64,000 nucleotides of DNA, taken from positions 496,001 through 560,000 of the forward strand of contig JADJWP010000002.1 of NCBI GenBank assembly GCA_016716305.1, written 5' to 3'. Positions 35,661 to 45,859 of this stretch are shown one piece after another (positions within the stretch are counted from its first letter, which is position 1; every line of letters begins with the position of its first letter). Under the pieces are notes generated by a model. It was not told the origin of the DNA, did not search any database, and was given only the letters and a program-made list of their open reading frames with translations. This DNA comes from Chloracidobacterium sp. (GTDB lineage Bacteria; Acidobacteriota; Blastocatellia; Pyrinomonadales; Pyrinomonadaceae). The translations under genes were made by a program, and so were the position numbers.

Positions 35661-36416
35661 CTACTTCTCCAAAAACTTAGCAATTCCCTTCTGGCAATCT
35701 TCTGTCATACGGGCTTCGGCGTTTACTTTGGCACCTTGGTCGATAGCCGAGGCAAAATTCTGTCCATCGATGTCGTAGAGCAGGCGTTTGGTCATTTGGA
35801 CGGCGGAGGCACTGAGTTTTTCGTACTGTTTGGCGATCGCGATGATCTCGGCGTCGAAGTCTTCGCCTTGGATGACAGCTTCGACGATGCCGCGATCCCG
35901 AAGTTCGGCGGCGGTGATCTCGTTCCCTAACGTGAGAGTCGCAAATGCGTCTTTCTCCGTCATGTTCCTACGCAAAATGGCCGCGACCATAGCCGGCACG
36001 AATCCGATCTTGACCTCGGGAAATCCAAACCGGGCTTCGTCGTGCGCAAAGATCACATCACACGCCAGCGCCAGCCCGAAACCACCCGCCAAAGCCCTGC
36101 CCTTTACCGCAGCAATAACAGGCTGACGAACGCGGCGGATCAGTTTGTACAATTCCCCAAGCGACCGCGCGTCCTCAAGATTCTCTTCATGCGATGCACT
36201 GGCGATCTTCTGCAACGCCGAAAGATCAGCACCTGAACAAAAGTCTTTGCCTGCACCGCGAATAACGATCGCCCGCACCGATTCATCGGCGTCCGCCGCG
36301 ATCAAAGCGTCTTTCAGTTCCGCGATCAACGCATCATTCAACGCATTACGCTTGTCAGGACGGTCGAGCGTGATGATGCGGATAGTATCTTGAGATTCGA
36401 TAAGGATAGCGGACAT
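35661..36416 (-). CDS. Enoyl-CoA hydratase/isomerase family protein
   Basis: About 251 residues of crotonase fold: LDRPDKRNALNDALIAEL, then the oxyanion block GAGKDFCSGADLSAL, then KGRALAGGFGLALACDVIF and FGFPEVKIGFVPA. Of the two catalytic glutamates of classic hydratases, the second (in FPEVKIG) is present and the first is Gly (GGFGLAL). The reaction may therefore be isomerisation, or methylglutaconyl-CoA hydration as in leucine breakdown. The ATG at 36416 matches the family start; an extended upstream frame runs into a hairpin repeat. It lies downstream of the AtuA partner gene on the same strand. Confidence 0.88.
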   Translation of the reverse strand: MSAILIESQDTIRIITLDRPDKRNALNDALIAELKDALIAADADESVRAIVIRGAGKDFCSGADLSALQKIASASHEENLEDARSLGELYKLIRRVRQPVIAAVKGRALAGGFGLALACDVIFAHDEARFGFPEVKIGFVPAMVAAILRRNMTEKDAFATLTLGNEITAAELRDRGIVEAVIQGEDFDAEIIAIAKQYEKLSASAVQMTKRLLYDIDGQNFASAIDQGAKVNAEARMTEDCQKGIAKFLEK

Positions 36417-36424
36417 AAAAATTG

Positions 36425-36499
36425 AACCACGAAATAGCACGAAACCACACCAAATTAAGAACAACTCTCTTTGGTGTTCTTTGGTGTAATTTCGTGGTT
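36425..36499. repeat. Imperfect inverted repeat / intergenic hairpin
   Basis: Two 30-base arms (36425-36454 and 36470-36499) match at 25 of 30 positions as inverted repeats around a 15-base loop. Each arm starts or ends with AACCACGAAAT and has CACCAAA at the loop side. It overlaps the stop codon of the AtuA partner gene. AACCACGAAA-type sequences recur as extragenic repeats in some environmental bacteria (from memory). It can form a strong hairpin in mRNA, possibly damping read-through into the crotonase gene. Confidence 0.75.
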
Positions 36500-36824
36500 A
36501 AACTGCTTCTGGCACTTCAATATACATCCGCAGCAACGCTGTCGAGAACGTCTTGCCTTGAGCGTCGGTCATCAGACTAAGCGTTCCGCCGCCGCCGAGG
36601 CTGCCGTGGAGGAGGAAGTTCAGGGCACCGAGATTTGGCAGTTCGAAACGCTCGACCTCGCCTTTGACCATTGCACCGAAATGCTGTTTGACGGCTTCGG
36701 CAGTGACGTGTTCGACGAGTAGCGGATAATACTCGGGTTTGAGGGCGATGATGCCGACGTTCGCCGTGTCGCCTTTGTCGCCTGAACGCGCGTGAGCGAT
36801 CTCTCTAAGCTGTATTGATCTCAT
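36498..36824 (-). CDS. AtuA C-terminal (ferredoxin-fold-like) partner protein
   Basis: 108 residues matching the AtuA-associated C-terminal domain: REIAHARSGDKGDTANVGII, then FELPNLGALNFLLHGSLGGG and RMYIEV. In many genomes this domain is fused to, or directly follows, AtuA. Here it is 3.3 kb from the AtuA gene and on the opposite strand. The ATG at 36824 is chosen because the block MRSIQLREIAHARSG is the usual family start; 18 codons upstream are unlike it. It probably works together with the 31801 protein and the adjacent crotonase. Confidence 0.88.
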   Translation of the reverse strand: MRSIQLREIAHARSGDKGDTANVGIIALKPEYYPLLVEHVTAEAVKQHFGAMVKGEVERFELPNLGALNFLLHGSLGGGGTLSLMTDAQGKTFSTALLRMYIEVPEAV

Positions 36825-36912
36825 AAATGATTGTGGCTTGATCTCGCGGCGATCAAATATCCAACGCCAAAATACCAAATATATGATTCAATAGAAAGGT
36901 CGCGTCTGATCT

Positions 36913-37869
36913 GTGAAATTGATGTTAAAACTCCGCATTACGATAATCGTTATCTCGCTCGCACTATGCCTTTCGGCGTCAGCGATCGGGCAGGAACCCG
37001 CAAAGGTCGAATTCATCATCGCCGAGGCCGCAAAGCGTTCGACCGAATATATCGAGGCGTTCCGAAATCTCCTCGCGGTTGAGACCAAGACCTTTGAGGT
37101 GTTCGACAAATCAGGCGCCGTCAGAAAGCGCCGCATCGTTACTTCAAACTTTATCGCCTATCAACTCAGCAAAAGCGACGGCGAGATCGTCGAATACAGA
37201 CACGTCATCGCGGTCGATGGCCGGCCGCTCGAAAATGCCGAAGCACGCGCTCAGGATTTTTTTGAGAAGATCGTCGACAGCGAATCGTCCGCTAAGGAAT
37301 TGGAACGAATACGAAAGGAAAGCCTGCGTTTTGACGACGAGATACAGATAAATGGCCTGACGCTTTATCAGGCCGTACCGCTGCAGCCGAGCGTCCGCGA
37401 TTCGCTGGAGATCGGTCTCGACCGAATCGAGGGGTATGCCGGACGTCGCGTCTATATCATTTCGTATCGCCAGAAAGAGCCCAGCCCTGCGATCCGCGTC
37501 AATCAAAACGACAATGTGATGCGGAGCCGGGCCGCACTCGACTACGAACTTGGCATCTCTTCAAAAAAGCCGCTCAACGCGCGTATCCGCGGAACATTTT
37601 GGATCGATACCGAAACATTTCAGATCTGGCGCGAGGTCCGCGAGCTGACCGTCAGGCCCGACGAATTCGTCGATGACGTTGTTGCCGAAAGGACCGAGTT
37701 CACCTATCGCTCGAGCGAATTCAGCGTTCTTACGCCTTCGAGCATCGTTCATACCTCGTACCGCATCGACCGCAGATCCAGGTCGTCCGTAAAGGATGTG
37801 ACCGCTACCTTCGAATATTCCAAATTCACCAAGCCCGACGTCGAGGTACGATCAGCCGACGTCAAATGA
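36913..37869 (+). CDS. Secreted hypothetical protein
   Basis: Signal peptide within the first 28 residues (ITIIVISLALCLSASAIGQ). The rest (about 290 residues) is a mix of charged helices and beta strands; GTFWIDTETFQIWREVRELT resembles LolA/LppX-like or outer-membrane lipoprotein-sorting folds. The GTG at 36913 lies ten bases after GAAAGG, so it is preferred to the ATG three codons later. It is convergent with the short crotonase gene, overlapping it by eight bases. The function is not known. Confidence 0.7.
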   Translation: MKLMLKLRITIIVISLALCLSASAIGQEPAKVEFIIAEAAKRSTEYIEAFRNLLAVETKTFEVFDKSGAVRKRRIVTSNFIAYQLSKSDGEIVEYRHVIAVDGRPLENAEARAQDFFEKIVDSESSAKELERIRKESLRFDDEIQINGLTLYQAVPLQPSVRDSLEIGLDRIEGYAGRRVYIISYRQKEPSPAIRVNQNDNVMRSRAALDYELGISSKKPLNARIRGTFWIDTETFQIWREVRELTVRPDEFVDDVVAERTEFTYRSSEFSVLTPSSIVHTSYRIDRRSRSSVKDVTATFEYSKFTKPDVEVRSADVK

Positions 37870-38443
37870 CCGAACCGACTTCGAGAGCGGCCAGGACCGG
37901 ATCAGCCGCGATCTCATCGACCAGGCCGATCCGCAGTGCTTCGGTCGCCGAAATGGGCGACGCGGTTAAGAACATCTCCAACGCGTTCGCCTCGCCGATA
38001 AGCCGCGGCAGCCGCTGTGTTCCGCCCCAGCCTGTGATGATCCCGAGTCGTGCACCCGGATGACAGAACGTCGCCTCGGGTGAGGCGATCCTGCGCTCGC
38101 ATGCAAGCGCAAGGTCAAGAGCTCCGCCGAAACAAAAACCGTTGATCGCAGCCGTTGTCTCACGCTCGGTCGTTGCGATGCGGTTCATCAACTTTTGACC
38201 GCGTAGTGCAAAATCCCGGGCCGTCCCCTTCGTTAATGCCGAAATCTCACGAAGATCGGCGCCCGATGCGAATACATCGCCAACGCCCGTGAAGACCAAT
38301 CTCTTCACTTCATCACCCAACCTGTCGATAAGCCTCTCGATCGCGTCGAGCACGGCGACCGATAACGGGCTTCGGATCTCGGGACGAGCAAATCTGATGA
38401 TGACGCTTGTTCCGCAGTTTTCGATCTCGATGAGTTCAGTCAC
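37862..38443 (-). CDS. Short crotonase-fold protein without the catalytic glutamates
   Basis: Only 193 residues against about 260 in enoyl-CoA hydratases; the C-terminal helical trimerisation part is missing. The oxyanion region VFASGADLREI and the CoA-binding INGFCFGGALDLALACERRI are clear. At the two catalytic positions it has Asp (GGALDLAL) and Gly (CHPGARLG) instead of Glu. It is therefore unlikely to hydrate enoyl-CoA. It may be an isomerase-like, dehalogenase-like or thioesterase-like crotonase, or a decayed copy. The frame is clean to its stop. Confidence 0.8.
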   Translation of the reverse strand: MTELIEIENCGTSVIIRFARPEIRSPLSVAVLDAIERLIDRLGDEVKRLVFTGVGDVFASGADLREISALTKGTARDFALRGQKLMNRIATTERETTAAINGFCFGGALDLALACERRIASPEATFCHPGARLGIITGWGGTQRLPRLIGEANALEMFLTASPISATEALRIGLVDEIAADPVLAALEVGSVI

Positions 38444-38531
38444 AATTCACTTCAATTCAGCCTGATCGTCCTCTTTGGCCTTGCTTCACCGCATGCGGAT
38501 CGCATTGGCGCTCGGCTTGGCGGGTCTGCGA

Positions 38532-38852
38532 TCAGAAGAATATCGCCCATGTCGCAAAGTCATCAGAGAAGTTCTCGAACCGGTGATCGACACCCGCGTC
38601 TACAAAAAATACATCTCCGGCCGTGCAATTTAGTCGATCATCGCCGATCACGATCTCGCCTGACCCGCGCGCAATAAAGTAAAATTCGTCCTCGTCGTGC
38701 GCGGTCTGATGATCGGTTCCGCGAGGAGCAAAAAAGACCAGCCGGACCCCTTTCTTCTCAAAGGGTTCAAGATCCCAAACGCCGTCTTTCCATTTGGCGT
38801 TCGCAGGAAGCGGCAATCTCGACAAAAGTTCTTCTATCGTGAATTTCATCAT
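38532..38852 (-). CDS. Single-domain cupin protein
   Basis: 106 residues forming one cupin barrel. Motif 1 is DHQTAHDEDEFYFIARGSGE (His, Glu metal ligands). Motif 2 is AGDVFFVDAGVDHRFENF (second His). It follows the DinB-family gene by 29 bases on the same strand. Small cupins like this bind a metal and act as isomerases, dioxygenases or sensors; which is not readable here. Confidence 0.88.
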   Translation of the reverse strand: MMKFTIEELLSRLPLPANAKWKDGVWDLEPFEKKGVRLVFFAPRGTDHQTAHDEDEFYFIARGSGEIVIGDDRLNCTAGDVFFVDAGVDHRFENFSDDFATWAIFF

Positions 38853-38881
38853 CTGCCTCGTGCTCTAGATCTATCGGCGAT

Positions 38882-39409
38882 CTATCTGAGTATCGAAAGG
38901 TATTCCTTCCAGGGCCCGACCTCGCGATCGTAACGTTTCGCCATCGATGCTGCGATCTGTTTGATGTGGTTGAGGTCGTGAACTGCCCACGTCGAGATCA
39001 GTTGTCGAAGCGTCGTCGGACCGAGTGCCGGGTGCATCCCGACAAGATCGAACTGCTCTTCGCCAAGCTCCCATGAGCTGAGCAGGCGGAGATTTTCGCT
39101 GCGCAGCCGCTCAAATTCGTCCAACAGTTCTTCGAGGGTCTTTCCGCGCGAATGTTCAAATTGCGCTAACCGGTCGAAGGGCTCAAACGTTCTATTTTCG
39201 CCCTGTTCAAGGACGATGCGTGCACGCGAGATCCAATCGGTTCTTTCGCCGTGGATCAGGTGCCCTACCACATCGAATGGTCTCCAGTCGTTCTCGTCGC
39301 CACTCGATGCCGTCCAGACGTCCGGCAGTCCGCCAAGCCAGGCTTTCAAGGTTCCGGGCGTTACCGCTAAAATAGCGATCGCTTCCTCTATCTCAAATAC
39401 TGTATTCAT
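38882..39409 (-). CDS. DinB-family protein
   Basis: 175 residues of the DinB/YfiT four-helix bundle. The metal-binding histidines are visible in DVVGHLIHGERTDW and in WAVHDLNHIKQIAASM. DinB-superfamily members include mycothiol- or bacillithiol-dependent transferases and hydrolases. Acidobacterial members are mostly uncharacterised. It heads a two-gene unit with the cupin. Confidence 0.87.
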   Translation of the reverse strand: MNTVFEIEEAIAILAVTPGTLKAWLGGLPDVWTASSGDENDWRPFDVVGHLIHGERTDWISRARIVLEQGENRTFEPFDRLAQFEHSRGKTLEELLDEFERLRSENLRLLSSWELGEEQFDLVGMHPALGPTTLRQLISTWAVHDLNHIKQIAASMAKRYDREVGPWKEYLSILR

Positions 39410-40016
39410 AAGCCTCTAGAGGTGATCTGCGGATACGATCCGAGAGCTACTCCCGACATTCCGCGGATCGCCGAAATTGGGTCATTCTCAGCTCATAGAT
39501 TCTACGATATTTGTACGCCATAGCGCAGAGAACCGCGCCATCCGTCGCGATTGCCCGAAGAACTTCGGGATCGTCCCTATATTGTAAGATGTATGCACGT
39601 GCGGTTGCGATGGACGCTGCCGACGATAGATACGACGAGGCTGATCGTCGACCGGATCGGCTGGCGGCCTTAGCGGCGACGAAGGCAGGCGACAAACACC
39701 ATTGCCGACAGCCTCGAACGGCCATTACCCGCCGCGGTGACCCAACGGAATTGTGCCTACACGTGACTGCCGGCGAATACGCCCGATGGACCCACGATGG
39801 GCGTTTACAAACAGGCTCCTCAGTTCGTCACCATTTTCTCGAATGCCTGTAAACACAGGGCCATAACGCGATCGGGCAACAGAAATTCATTGACAAGTTG
39901 TCTTATTGATGATACACTGTTTCGGCTTTTGGGCAGGATATTGGCAAGAAAGCAGTTTCAAAATTGGGCAAAACTACTTTTCTCCAAGGCACAGCCCGAA
40001 CCGATGAAAATAGGCT
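39410..40016. other. 607-bp stretch without a supported gene
   Basis: Lies between the DinB gene and the carboxyltransferase gene (both minus strand). Several frames are open for 90-110 codons on both strands, but none has a ribosome binding site or a family I recognise. A minus-strand frame ending at 39447 has a plausible C-terminal end (RDDPEVLRAIATDG) and might be a gene remnant. The right part holds a good plus-strand promoter-like sequence (39890). Confidence 0.5.
39890..39918 (+). promoter_or_regulatory. Sigma70-like promoter without an obvious gene
   Basis: TTGACA, a 17-base spacer and TACACT, pointing right. The only thing downstream in that direction is the 3' end of the carboxyltransferase gene on the opposite strand, about 100 bases away. 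A transcript would be a small or antisense RNA. Confidence 0.45.
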
Positions 40017-41639
<1,623 letters not shown>

Positions 41640-41645
41640 TCTTTA

Positions 41646-43112
41646 TCAGCGAATATAGATATTAAAGTTGCTCGAATCGGTAACGTGCGGTGCCGCTACA
41701 CTCGCGATCCGAATCCGGGCCCGACGCGTCGTACGGCCCGAAACGATGATCGGTTCGCTCCCGTCGTTGGGCGTGCCGGCAACGATCGTTTGCCAGCTAA
41801 GGCCCTCATCCCGCGAAACCTGGATGTTGACATTCCCGGCGATGTTATCCGATGTCCATTGAAGGGTGCGGCGGATACCTCTTGGGATCTCCGCCCGAAA
41901 ACCGTTCAGGTTCGTCATTTGAATGCTCGAACCGCTATAGCGATAGTTTGCCATATTATCGGCGGTCTCGTTAAGCGATCGGGCGTTGTCGCGTGCGTTA
42001 AAGATGCCTGTTGCGAATCCGTTGTAATAGACATCGGGGTTCGAGAAATAGGGTCGGCGCGTGCAGCCGCTCGGGCAGGGATTGGTATAGGACATCACGG
42101 TTCTGAATACGCCGTTAACATAATGTCCGTAGCTGTAAGGAGCAAAACCGCCTGAACCGTTCTCGGGGTTGTGCTGGCTGCCCATATTATGGCCGAGTTC
42201 GTGGGCGAAACTGAGGTTGCCGACAGCACACGATCTCGCCGTTATCGTATATCCAAACTCCGAGCCGCCTGGCGTGCCTGAAAGATAGCCGATGCCGCAA
42301 ACGTCCGATACTTCCCCGATCATTGCTACCAGGTCTGCGTTGTGAGTATTTCGCAGCGCCTGGACCGTGGCGTTATTACGAAGGGTTGAAAGGTCCGCAC
42401 TGGAGTTACCGGTTTCTACAAAAACGTATTCCGTCGCATGAACCATCCGCAGACGCTGCCGAACGCCGCTGTTTATGTATGCCGTGTTCGACGCATCGAT
42501 CGCCTGTTGGGCAAGCGTCTGTGCCTGAGCGTCGCCGCCGACAGCATTCTTGGTTGCGGTCGTGTAAACCACCATGACGTCGATACGATCGCCCGAATCG
42601 ATCGTTGCCTGCGGAGCGGCCTCTTGTTTCATCTCGTCCGCGGGTACTCGCACCTCACCTCCGCATTCCGGAAACAGAGCCTGATCGAGCTCAACAAGTA
42701 TTTGCCTTGAGCCTCTCGCAATGATCTCGTAAACCGCTTCGGGTGAATAGATTAAGCCCGACACATAACCCTTTCGAAAGGTCAGAATAACATCACCTGT
42801 GAACGATTTCGCTTCGATCGAACCGCGCCATGTGTAATCGTCGATGGCCCGTATCTCAACGTCCGTGCGACGGGCCTCATAGGCCTTTCCGTCGAATAGC
42901 AATATTTCGATCCGCTCTCGGCCACTTTCAGCTAAACTCGCAGGCCCAAAAGAAATATCGGCCTCGCGAACCGATGCGAGAGAGGACCTTTCTTTCGCAG
43001 GCGCAGCCGTCGAACTGATCTCAAAAAGACGTTGCGGAGCTTGTGCTCCCGCTGCAGTTGCGAGAACAAGCAGAAAAGTAGCTAAGGTGAGTGAATATGA
43101 AAGTTTCGACAT
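41646..43112 (-). CDS. Secreted M12-type (reprolysin-like) zinc metalloprotease
   Basis: Signal peptide at residues 1-23 (LATFLLVLATAAGAQ). A prodomain-like region runs to about residue 170. The catalytic domain has the long zinc motif SFAHELGHNMGSQHNPENG (HExxHxxGxxH type) and a Met-turn RTVMSY. The last 100 residues look like an Fn3- or Ig-like module ending NFNIYIR. It is exported and likely degrades proteins outside the cell. No secretion tag of type IX kind is visible. The gene is well set in the local codon use. Confidence 0.9.
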   Translation of the reverse strand: MSKLSYSLTLATFLLVLATAAGAQAPQRLFEISSTAAPAKERSSLASVREADISFGPASLAESGRERIEILLFDGKAYEARRTDVEIRAIDDYTWRGSIEAKSFTGDVILTFRKGYVSGLIYSPEAVYEIIARGSRQILVELDQALFPECGGEVRVPADEMKQEAAPQATIDSGDRIDVMVVYTTATKNAVGGDAQAQTLAQQAIDASNTAYINSGVRQRLRMVHATEYVFVETGNSSADLSTLRNNATVQALRNTHNADLVAMIGEVSDVCGIGYLSGTPGGSEFGYTITARSCAVGNLSFAHELGHNMGSQHNPENGSGGFAPYSYGHYVNGVFRTVMSYTNPCPSGCTRRPYFSNPDVYYNGFATGIFNARDNARSLNETADNMANYRYSGSSIQMTNLNGFRAEIPRGIRRTLQWTSDNIAGNVNIQVSRDEGLSWQTIVAGTPNDGSEPIIVSGRTTRRARIRIASVAAPHVTDSSNFNIYIR

Positions 43113-43167
43113 CTGAAAACTCCCGGTGAATGACAGTAGCGACGCAGCTACGCGCCGCCCAATATTT

Positions 43168-43194
43168 AAAAAACGGACGATCGGTCCGTTTTCT
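43168..43194. terminator. Intrinsic terminator
   Basis: AAAACGGAC and GTCCGTTTT form a perfect 9-bp stem around GATCG, with A and T runs on either side. It lies between the ATP-grasp-like gene and the metalloprotease gene, most likely ending the former on the minus strand. Confidence 0.8.
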
Positions 43195-43285
43195 CAATAA
43201 TTACACAATTTCTGCTTGAATCGAAAGACTTTTCGATAGAGAAACTCGTGATTATCGATGCATTTAGCCGAAGTGACCCGAGAGT

Positions 43286-44635
43286 CTAACCAAGAATGAA
43301 AGTGGGAACCATCCCGCCGCCGCTTGATACGTTTGCCAATTCGCTCGATGAAAGCCGAGTAAAAGCCGAACCAACGACGCCGTTGAAGAGCAGCGGATCG
43401 AGATCGACCAACTGTTCGACCATCCCCCATTTACCGCGCTCATCGAATAACATCGGGAACGATTCTCTGGCCGTCACGACCTTTTCCTGCACAAGGTAAT
43501 CTCCATTCGCCAGGGCCGTTTCGATCGCACGATCCCATTCAGTGGAATCAAGGCTCCAGCCAATGAATATACCGTGGCCGCCGTAGTCGTCATTGGGCTT
43601 AAGGACCAATTTCGCGGAATTTGACCTTGTCCATTCCACAAGGTCGATCTCTTCGCTGCGATTGAACGTCCTTTCCTGCCGAAACTTCCGCGTCCAAGGG
43701 ACATGCGATCTTATCGCAGCGAGTTCGCGGTCAGTGAATAAATGCGCGTACCTTTCGTTGGTGAGAACAGCAAAAATTGCCTTTTTATGTACGAGCTTTC
43801 CGCGAAAACTATTGACCATGCAGATGGCTCCCGCACGATAAGCATCAAGAAGGGCCGGATACTCGTTCATTATCGGCAAATACTCGTTAACAAGCAGACG
43901 TTTATACACGATATCGATCGCGACCCCATTGCAGTAAAGGCGGTTGCCGTCCCATTCAAGATCCTGCGGTGCGCATATCAGCGAGGAGTATCCCGAAAAC
44001 TCGAAAAAGTCCTTGAAAAGCTCGAATTCCTTTTGCGTCGGAAGGTCCCGCAGATCGACGATCGCTATAACTGGAGGCTCTTCCGGCATCTTTCCGAGAT
44101 ATTCGGCGTGACATGATAAAAGAACCGAAAGCAGTTTAGAACTTCCCTCAAGTGGTCGGATCGGGAATCGTTCCGCGAATTTCTGCATCACCGGCAGCGA
44201 TTCGAAGATCTCGGAGGCGGAGTCGGAATAAGCGATCCCGGCCGGACTTTCACCGTTCAGCTCAACGAAACTGTACGCCTGCTCTGTAAGAAACGAATCC
44301 AGCCGGGCGGTTGGGGAAACCTGTTTGTAACCCGGGTCGATCTTTACAAGTTCGCGTTCGATCTCGGTGATGCCAAGTTCATCGAGCAGTTCATCGTCGG
44401 CAACGGCTGCGTCTTTCACCTTTTGAAGAGTGCTCCAAATGGTCTCACAGGCATTTTTCGCGATCGACCATTCATCTGCCGTGATAAAGTGCGGCCGAAG
44501 ATAAGGAGACAGGCGCCGACCACCAAAGATCAAGCGGGCCGATTCGAGACCACGGTCGAGTGCTTCGACCGACTCGCGCGCGAGCACTTCGTCCTCGAGG
44601 AGTTTATGGTAATAGTCGACAGCTTCTTTGATCAT
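43286..44635 (-). CDS. Circularly permuted ATP-grasp-like protein
   Basis: 449 residues. The block KLVLKPNDDYGGHGIFIGW near residue 345 and the later YLVQEKVV are the ATP-binding elements of an ATP-grasp fold. An N-terminal region with SFVELNGESPAGIAYSDSA resembles the glutathionylspermidine synthase-like, circularly permuted ATP-grasp group. The protein probably ligates an amine or amino acid to a carboxylate; the substrate is unknown. No partner transglutaminase or alpha-E gene is adjacent, although these often accompany the group. It is cytoplasmic and has its own terminator. Confidence 0.75.
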   Translation of the reverse strand: MIKEAVDYYHKLLEDEVLARESVEALDRGLESARLIFGGRRLSPYLRPHFITADEWSIAKNACETIWSTLQKVKDAAVADDELLDELGITEIERELVKIDPGYKQVSPTARLDSFLTEQAYSFVELNGESPAGIAYSDSASEIFESLPVMQKFAERFPIRPLEGSSKLLSVLLSCHAEYLGKMPEEPPVIAIVDLRDLPTQKEFELFKDFFEFSGYSSLICAPQDLEWDGNRLYCNGVAIDIVYKRLLVNEYLPIMNEYPALLDAYRAGAICMVNSFRGKLVHKKAIFAVLTNERYAHLFTDRELAAIRSHVPWTRKFRQERTFNRSEEIDLVEWTRSNSAKLVLKPNDDYGGHGIFIGWSLDSTEWDRAIETALANGDYLVQEKVVTARESFPMLFDERGKWGMVEQLVDLDPLLFNGVVGSAFTRLSSSELANVSSGGGMVPTFILG

Positions 44636-44677
44636 TTGAGCAATCCCATTATGTGGAACATATCTGACGAATGAGGA

Positions 44678-45076
44678 TCAACGAGCCATGCTGAGTATTT
44701 CTTCGAACTCGTCCTTGGTAAGCGAAATTACTGAAAGCTGCGATTGACGAAGCAGGCCGATATTGGCGAGGGCGATATTCGCCTTGATCTGGGCAAGTCC
44801 GACCGGCTTTTTAAGAGGCTTTAGCGGCGAAAGTTCCACTGCAACCCATTTTTCATCGGTCGGATCGGGGAATTCCGGCTTTGTCACCTTCGCAATGCCG
44901 ACAACCTCTTTCCCCACATTTGAATGATAAAAAAGGACCTTGTCGCCTTTTTTCATCGCTCGGAGATTGTTTCGAGCCTGGAAGTTTCTGACTCCTGTCC
45001 AGTCGGTCTTGCCGTCCTTAACGAAATCATCCCACGAGTAAGAATCGGGCTCTTGTTTGACCATCCAATAGTTCAT
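44678..45076 (-). CDS. EVE-domain protein
   Basis: 132 residues of the EVE fold, related to PUA and YTH domains that read modified bases. The family start NYWMVKQEPDSYSWDDF and the following DWTGVRNFQARNNLRAMKKG and VLFYHSN are intact. The ATG at 45076 is the usual start; 21 codons upstream are lysine/arginine-rich and not conserved. EVE proteins are thought to bind modified DNA or RNA. It is one of a minus-strand run with an unknown gene upstream. Confidence 0.92.
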   Translation of the reverse strand: MNYWMVKQEPDSYSWDDFVKDGKTDWTGVRNFQARNNLRAMKKGDKVLFYHSNVGKEVVGIAKVTKPEFPDPTDEKWVAVELSPLKPLKKPVGLAQIKANIALANIGLLRQSQLSVISLTKDEFEEILSMAR

Positions 45077-45087
45077 ATTTCTCTTTC

Positions 45088-45678
45088 TTACGATTTCTTT
45101 TGCGAAGCCGCGGCCTTCTTGTTTAGCCATTTTGCCCAACGTTCAAGGATCGGGCGAAACGGCTTGAATATCTTCGCACGAATACTGTTCTTGTTCTGCA
45201 GATCGCTCCAAGATTTGAGATTTTTCTCGGCATACTGACGAATTTGCGGTTCGAGGCTCTGTTTCTTTACTGAATGGCGCAAAGTCAAATAATAATGCTG
45301 GCCGACGAGCGAAAAAATGAGCCCTGCAAGATTTGCCTTAAACGACGACTTGGCCATCCAACGCTTCGCAAAACCCTCGGTCGGCTGTAATAACGCACCC
45401 ATCGACATTTCGAGCCACGCACCTTGGTTCTGCACCTTCGGATGATAAAGTCCGGGCAGGTCGCCCTTCATCGGCACATCCAGATTCTTGAGCCTCGGGT
45501 CATTGATGAAATCGACGAGTTTTACACGCTCGAGGCCACGTAAATGCTCAAACGGCAGATGATCCAAGACCTTCTGAATATGCTGTTCGGCGTCGTTCGG
45601 AAGATCGATGGTCGCCTGGTTCTCGATCTTTAACCTGGTTGATTTTGCGGTCTTTTGTCCCGCAGTCTGAATTGCCAT
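45088..45678 (-). CDS. Hypothetical protein upstream of the EVE gene
   Basis: 196 residues from the ATG at 45678. It contains an HLRGLERVKLVDFINDPRL block, then YHPKVQNQGAWLEMSMGAL and a lysine-rich C-terminus. It looks soluble and basic; no known domain. It ends 11 bases before the EVE start, so both are likely one transcript, divergent from lpxC. The longer upstream frame (to 45831) is Arg/Cys-rich and was not used. Confidence 0.6.
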   Translation of the reverse strand: MAIQTAGQKTAKSTRLKIENQATIDLPNDAEQHIQKVLDHLPFEHLRGLERVKLVDFINDPRLKNLDVPMKGDLPGLYHPKVQNQGAWLEMSMGALLQPTEGFAKRWMAKSSFKANLAGLIFSLVGQHYYLTLRHSVKKQSLEPQIRQYAEKNLKSWSDLQNKNSIRAKIFKPFRPILERWAKWLNKKAAASQKKS

Positions 45679-45859
45679 ACTTTGAACAAATTGTAAATGG
45701 TTAGGATTGAATAGTAAATTGGAGGCCAACGTTGTTGCTTTTTTGCATCTGCAATTGCGGAAAAGCGACGCATCCGCGAATCTTGTCCTCGATTTCTTCG
45801 GTTTTTTCGCGTTTTTGACGCGGCACAGCAATTGTATCCTGCTTATGGATTAGCTCGAG

